From NCBI RefSeq assembly GCF_022605725.1, contig NC_065567.1:31599127-31663126 (forward strand): DNA of 64,000 nt, in the 5' to 3' direction. The notes under the pieces are model-generated. The model was given only the letters and a program-made list of their open reading frames with translations, made no database searches and was not told where the DNA came from. This document shows positions 58,900 through 64,000 of this stretch, piece after piece; within the stretch, counting starts at the first letter, position 1, and each line of letters begins with the position of its first letter. Origin of the DNA: Anthonomus grandis grandis (taxonomy: Eukaryota > Arthropoda > Insecta > Coleoptera > Curculionidae). The position numbers and the translations under genes are program-made.

Positions 58900-59240
58900 A
58901 GATTAAGTTAAGCTCATTAGTCGGAGAGCGCGGCATTAGACATTATTTGTTCAGGCTGTGAAGCGTTCTAAATACAGCCTTATCCCGGCAATTTCGCAAT
59001 CTGCCAGGTCAGGCCGGCAAAAACGCGTAATGTTCTTCGACAAAAACAGGATGGCGAACCCGTTTAGCCGTTAAACCAAACATCGTTTCCTACTTACATG
59101 CAAAACACATCATTCGTATACGCTACGCTCTCAGGCTAATCTCACTTCATTAAGAGGCGTGCTCGGAACGACACTACCACTCTTCAGTGAGTGTTTAATC
59201 CTTTAGTGACCCAAACACTATTTTATTTTAGACGCTTGTA
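58900..59240. other. Unique-sequence island inside array B
   Basis: Balanced block (CAATCTGCCAGGTCAGGCCGG, GCTACGCTCTCAGGCTAATC). No open frame or RNA gene recognised. Candidate conserved noncoding DNA. Confidence 0.3.
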
Positions 59241-60769
59241 CTAGAAAAAGGTCGACATTAGAACGATAGAAGTGTTCGAATTTTAAAAAGTGAACAACTA
59301 GGTTTTAGAGCTGTTATAAAATATATTTCATTTACGTGTTTAACGGTTTTGAAGAGTACGCTGATTACTCATAATATTTTTCTTGTGACATAAAAAATGC
59401 ATACCTTTAATGGACACCATTGAGAATTGTCATTTATTTTATTATTTCCCGAAAACACCACAATAAAACACAATACTTCTTATATTGTAAAATAATAATA
59501 ATTTTTATGATATATTAATTTTTGTTACTTATGACTTATGATTTTATCTTTTGAATTATTTTTTGTTATACCATTGTAGCATAACCTGCTTCATAAATAT
59601 TATTATTATTTTTAATATTATATAATACGGCATTATTTTGATCTACAAAATGAAACAAAAGGAATGCATAACCTTATTGGATATGATTCACAAATTTGCT
59701 TTTTCGATAAGACTATTAATTTTCTTTAATTTATTAGGAAGAAAAAATTTATGGAATTTTACAAACGTATAAATAATTTTTTAATGCATAAAAAACGCAA
59801 CATACAGGATTTTTTTTTCACAAAACAAAATTGTTTTTTCGCAATATCAAATTAAACCCTATGACCCAATTGACATTTTTTTAATGCAAAAAATAATAAT
59901 TTTCCCTGCATTAGAAGATAAAAAAATGCACAATTTTAATGACAAATTTATTTTTTTAGTAGTCACTAATTTTTGTTAAATTAGAATTGACAAAATGCAT
60001 AAATTTATTCGACAAGTTTGGCATTAAAAAAAATTGAAAACGAGATTTTTTCCTGCGTTATTAAATGAAGTAATGCATAAGTTAAATGGATATGATTGGC
60101 AAATTTTTTCTTTCAATAAAAACATTAATTTATTTCTTTTCGTTTTTCATGGTATATTAATTTTGATTTTATATATATATTTAATTTTTATATATTTTTT
60201 ATTTATTTAATTTATTTTATATAGATTTAATTACAGAATTTAGTATTATTTTACCTTGAAAATTATTTTTTGTTATATCGTTCTAGTGCAAGCTGCTACA
60301 TAACTTATATTAATATTATTAATATTTTATTATATGATATAATATTATCTCTTCAAAAAAATGCGTGCATGCAACATTGCTTTTTTCTGCATTATAAGAT
60401 AAAGAAATGCATAACTTTAATAAATATGATTCACATATTTATTTCTTTAATAGTCAATAAATTAATTTTCGTTAAATTGTCAATTATTAAAAAAAAGAAT
60501 AATTCCTTTTTAAAAAATACATTATTTTATTACGCACGATTGGCATTTATTTAAACAGGAAATTTAAAAAAGACTGCATTAAGAGATAAAAAAATGCATA
60601 ACTTTAATGGACGTGATTTACGTTTTTACTGAAAACCTTAATTTTCCTTAAATTGAAATAAAAAATATTTTATTTATTTTATTAGCTTAATATTATTTTT
60701 TTTAAGAATTGTGTAAATTATGCCAGTTACTGAAAATCCAAACAATGACTTGTAAATAAAATAACAATA

Positions 60770-61330
60770 TACAAAAAAGAGGAAAATATTGATATCTCCA
60801 TCTCAGTTTGAAGAAAAAAATGGTCAGACGTTATAGTAACAAAACCCTATTTTTCATTGCTTTTATTGTTTCACATGACGTAATAAAAACCACATGGACT
60901 ATAAGTACGTTTATTTCATTGCCCATTTTAATTTTTTCTTCACGTAACTCATAGATGCATCCATACTACCTAGACAAATCATAATTTAAAAGCAGTAGAG
61001 AGACAGAGAGATTTTCTCGAGTTTAAAAATTCGTAAAAAAATTCAAATCTAGAGCAATTTACGTGCAACTAACTAGGACTAGGATTATACACAGTTCTAT
61101 TACTAATCGATGTGCGAAGACTATAAGTCGATTATTCTATTATTTTTGAAATTATGAAAATTTTTCAAAAAGAGTTTCAAAAAAAATTACTCTCAAATTT
61201 AAAAGTTTGTAAAAGATTTAAATCAATTATAACTTGCTTAAAACTTACTGGAATTTTAACGGTTCTAATTATAATTGACGTCTAAAATCTACATTTGAAA
61301 GAAAACATCGATATATACCTAAAACAATAA
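60770..61330. other. Box-free stretch inside array B
   Basis: Moderately AT-rich unique sequence without boxes; no gene or mobile element recognised. Confidence 0.3.
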
Positions 61331-62189
61331 TTTTATTTACGATATGAAATTAAAAAAATGCATAACTTTATTGGACCCGATTATTTTTTTCACATAAATA
61401 AAAACAATAATCCTGCATAACTTCAATGAAAAAATTTACTTTTGCACTGCTTGAATGTAATTCGCAAATTAATTTTTTTAACTGTCATTTAAAAAAAAAA
61501 AATTATTAAACACATTTAATTTTTTTAAAACAAAAATTGAGATTTTTATTGCCTTATAAATTGAAGGAATGCATAACTTTAATAGATATGATTTGCAAAT
61601 TTTGTTTCTTAATAAAAACATTCATTTTCTTTGAAATAAAAAATATGCATTTTATAAAAAAGAATATAAGCATAACGTTTTTTTTGCAATATGAGATGAA
61701 ATAATTCATTTAAAATGCATATAAGTTTATTGGACACAATTGATAATTTTTTTAAAAATCAATAAATTTTTGTGTTTATGAGGCAAAGAAAGGCATAACT
61801 TTAATGGATATGATTTATTAATTCTCTTTTTTAATAAAAATATTTTTTTTTAATTACTTACTTTAACAAACATATACATTTATATATTTTTTTTTTAAAA
61901 CCAACATTTATTTATCTCTATTTTTGTTATGCAATTAAGAGATGAAGAAATTAATTTTATTAAAAAAATGCATAATCTTAATGGATATGATCCATACATT
62001 CACTTAATTATAAATAATAAAAAATTTAATTCTCCTTTTGATTAATATTTTTTTATACTAATCAATTATATTCTTTTTGACCAACAGCAATTTCAATTAG
62101 GTTATGCGATTTAAAAAATGCATAACTTAAAGGGACATTATTCATATTGACAACTTATGTTTTTAATGGAAACACAATGCTTCAAAATT

Positions 62190-63330
62190 TTTAAACATGA
62201 AAGAGATAATCTTGCCGATAAATGGATAAGAAATTGGACATTTCCCGAGTATCGACGAACGGACAACTCATAGGGGTAAAAGCTCAAAAGGGAGGACTTA
62301 GAGACAAAAGTAAGATAAAATGTATCAGAAATATCTAACGATTTTACTTGGAATTGCCATTTGGCCTCAAGGGTGCTCGACACGTTAACTGGCCCCGGGA
62401 ATCCCAAGGCTATTATCCCAGTAAAAGGAATGTCCGAATCGATGCACGTCTTTGTCTCCTGTTTGGATATTTCATTTTAAACTGCGGACAAATAGAGATA
62501 CGATAAAGCAACTAAACTATCGATTTTAAATAACAACTTTTTTTGAAAAATGCCAAACATTTTGCAGAGACTTTTTTTGCCACATACCATATGGCCACAG
62601 TAGCAACTCAAAAAAAAAAGATTTGCGTGACCAATTGCCTGAAATAAAATCAAAATTCTTCCAGGATACCTGGACTTGCCTGGAATAAATACAACAAATT
62701 TTTCAGAAATAATTCAATATTTAAAATTGAAGGCAGAAGATGTTGAGTTTCAATGCTTCAAGCGTTTCAAAGAAGCTCATTTTCATTAAATAATAACGTA
62801 CCAGAGCAACCCTTATACCCTTAACATAATAGCATATATCTCGGTCTCTAAAGCAAAATTGAAAACTCAATAGAAATCCATTGACCGTAGCAGGCAGGAA
62901 AATTTGATTTAAAAGGCGCCTAGTTTCGTAACTTTCCATTATTACACCTTAAACCGTAATTACAAGTCGAGAAATCCCCGAATTGAACGTCGTCCGTCGC
63001 GACGCCGACGCCACCACCACCGCACGATTGACAATTTGACGTTTTCAATATCTTGTTACGAGTTAGTTGCATATTGAATTTCAGTAGACGTTATTCGGGA
63101 ATGCCGGACTACGAGGGCTACAAAGCGGCCTATTCAAATGCACACAACTTTGCTACGTGTTACTGTGTATTTGGAATCTGACGTTAAAGGACTACGGTCA
63201 TTACAGGTGTTCTTGATGTGACATGAATAAAATCACTTCGCTCCTAAGTTCAGTTCCTTTAACGTCCATATTCCTTTCATACATGCATCGCATGGAATAT
63301 ATTAGCATGTATATAAATTACTAAAGCAGA
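62190..63330. other. Large unique-sequence island
   Basis: Two balanced stretches, 62190-62470 and 62940-63270 (GCGACGCCGACGCCACCACCA at about 62999; GGGAATGCCGGACTACGAGG). Open frames of 89 and 72 codons on the minus strand resemble no family. Near 62636-62690 the CCAGG words of the second repeat family recur. No gene. Confidence 0.3.
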
Positions 63331-63534
63331 AGGTGTTAATGCCTGGAAAGGTTAATTTCCATTTTTTCTTTGATCGTTTGAGAAATACGCTGTTATAATT
63401 GATTTGAACCATGATTGTCTAATAAGGGCTTGTTTCGTTATTAAAAAATTAAATCACAATCATTTACTACCAATAAAAATGAGACGATGCTGTAACTGAT
63501 TCAAACATTCAAAACATTAAAAAAAAAACGAAAT

Positions 63535-63730
63535 TATCGAATCAAATTATCAAATTTAATCAAAAGCATAGTATAGTCGATGGTACCAAACGCCACGCTG
63601 AAATCTAGTATAGTCACATAAATAATTGATTTATTTTTTTCGTTACTTCTGATATCATTGACCTTATTTAGACTTGTTGTAGAGCTGTAGTTTGTCTAAA
63701 GCTTGTCGGAGATGATGAAATTATTTTATT
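63535..63730 (-). pseudogene. Antisense LINE reverse transcriptase fragment
   Basis: The minus-strand text from about 63700 reads NYSSTTSLNKVNDIRSNEKN, then KSIIYVTILDFSVAFGTID and YTMLLIKF. This is the RT region with STT.AL..V..DI and block A (LDFSKAFDTIDH), in one continuous frame. The catalytic D of LDFS is kept, while KAFD has become VAFG. Only about 60 residues remain; the rest of the element is not visible. CR1/jockey-like. Confidence 0.8.
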
Positions 63731-64000
63731 AGCATCTACAAATTTATTTGCTAAAGAAATTTTTTTTTTTAAATTTTAGACTAGTTAAAAAAATACGTAG
63801 TCATATATTTCCAGTCAGAAACTTATTGTAATAATAAATTTTAAAATAATGATCATATATTAAAATTATTTTTTTAATATTTGTAATTAGGATAGGGCGG
63901 TGATTGTTCATAGATTACCGGGACGATACGTGATGTCTGCTAGGAAACCGAGATGCCTTGCTTAACATGGGTCGTGATGTACTCGAAAATATATTTTATT
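63731..64000. other. AT-rich then balanced sequence at the window end
   Basis: 63731-63885 is AT-rich. The last 110 bp is balanced (GGTGATTGTTCATAGATTACC) and cut by the window edge. No feature assigned. Confidence 0.3.

Larger units (their letters stand above)
49900..62150 (-). repeat. Array B: conserved box in minus orientation
   Basis: Roughly 40 copies by eye of ATGCATAACTTTAATGGACA followed by CGATT, the reverse complement of the array-A box. Clear copies are near 50135, 50346, 50662, 50740, 51470, 51575, 53560, 54207, 54296, 54820, 55967, 56795, 57237, 57405, 57632, 57878, 58382, 58580, 58670, 59397, 59664, 60073, 60405, 60594, 61358, 61570, 61788, 61968 and 62118. Between many boxes lies a weak unit of about 85-110 bp (CACTTTTTCTTTTTTACTAA, then TTTTCCTTGCATTATGAAAT). 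The array is interrupted by a piggyBac element and by unique islands. Confidence 0.8.

Noticed and set aside
62138..62939. 89- and 72-codon minus open frames
   Set aside because: No family resemblance and no gene structure. The region is better described as a unique noncoding island.

Overview
This is an AT-rich, repeat-dominated eukaryotic intergenic window with no host protein-coding gene that I can support. The mobile-element repertoire points to an arthropod, most likely an insect and perhaps a beetle. It contains several Tc1/mariner transposases of the DUF4817/DD41D type, TTAA-flanked piggyBac elements, a DD34E Tc1 element and CR1/jockey-like LINE fragments. The species assignment is inference only.

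Layout. 1-3970: AT-rich DNA with a unique-sequence island (1150-2080) and a 3-copy tandem repeat (3334-3650). 3981-8591: a piggyBac remnant carrying a Tc1 element (4853-6392) and a DD41D mariner (about 6775-8485), which itself carries a perfect 54-bp hairpin insertion. 9720-15385: a degraded LINE interrupted by two TA-flanked elements (10269-11740) and by an almost intact piggyBac (12300-15041). 16535-17579: a second DD41D transposase fossil. 18-25 kb: AT-rich diverged repeats alternating with unique islands. 25197-27889: a 2.7-kb DD41D element with inverted repeats of about 575 bp. 28-31 kb: foldback element and AT-rich DNA. 31.6-37.7 kb: array A of a short conserved box, with an antisense LINE fragment inside. 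40.4-46.65 kb: the most complex mosaic. A mariner with long inverted repeats is split by a 3.66-kb CACTG-ended element, which lies exactly between two direct copies of a 246-248-bp sequence and carries another DD41D mariner. 49.9-62.2 kb: array B of the same box in the opposite orientation, with a piggyBac inserted in the TTAA of one box copy. 62.2-64 kb: a unique island and an antisense LINE fragment.

How the parts relate. All transposase and reverse transcriptase genes are broken by stops, frameshifts, deletions or nested insertions, so nothing looks autonomously mobile today. The least damaged are the piggyBac at 12300-15041 (one frameshift, one stop, catalytic aspartates kept) and the mariner at 42341-44020. 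Insertion order can be read from the nesting.

Three observations are most worth following up. First, a conserved box (core TTTAAGTTATGCAT) recurs dozens of times over about 18 kb and its polarity reverses near 38 kb. Second, the CACTG element has direct repeats of about 247 bp touching both ends, like a giant target-site duplication. Third, GC-balanced unique islands punctuate the AT-rich repeats, as expected of a developmental gene desert with regulatory elements. All coordinates and similarities were judged by eye, without alignment software.
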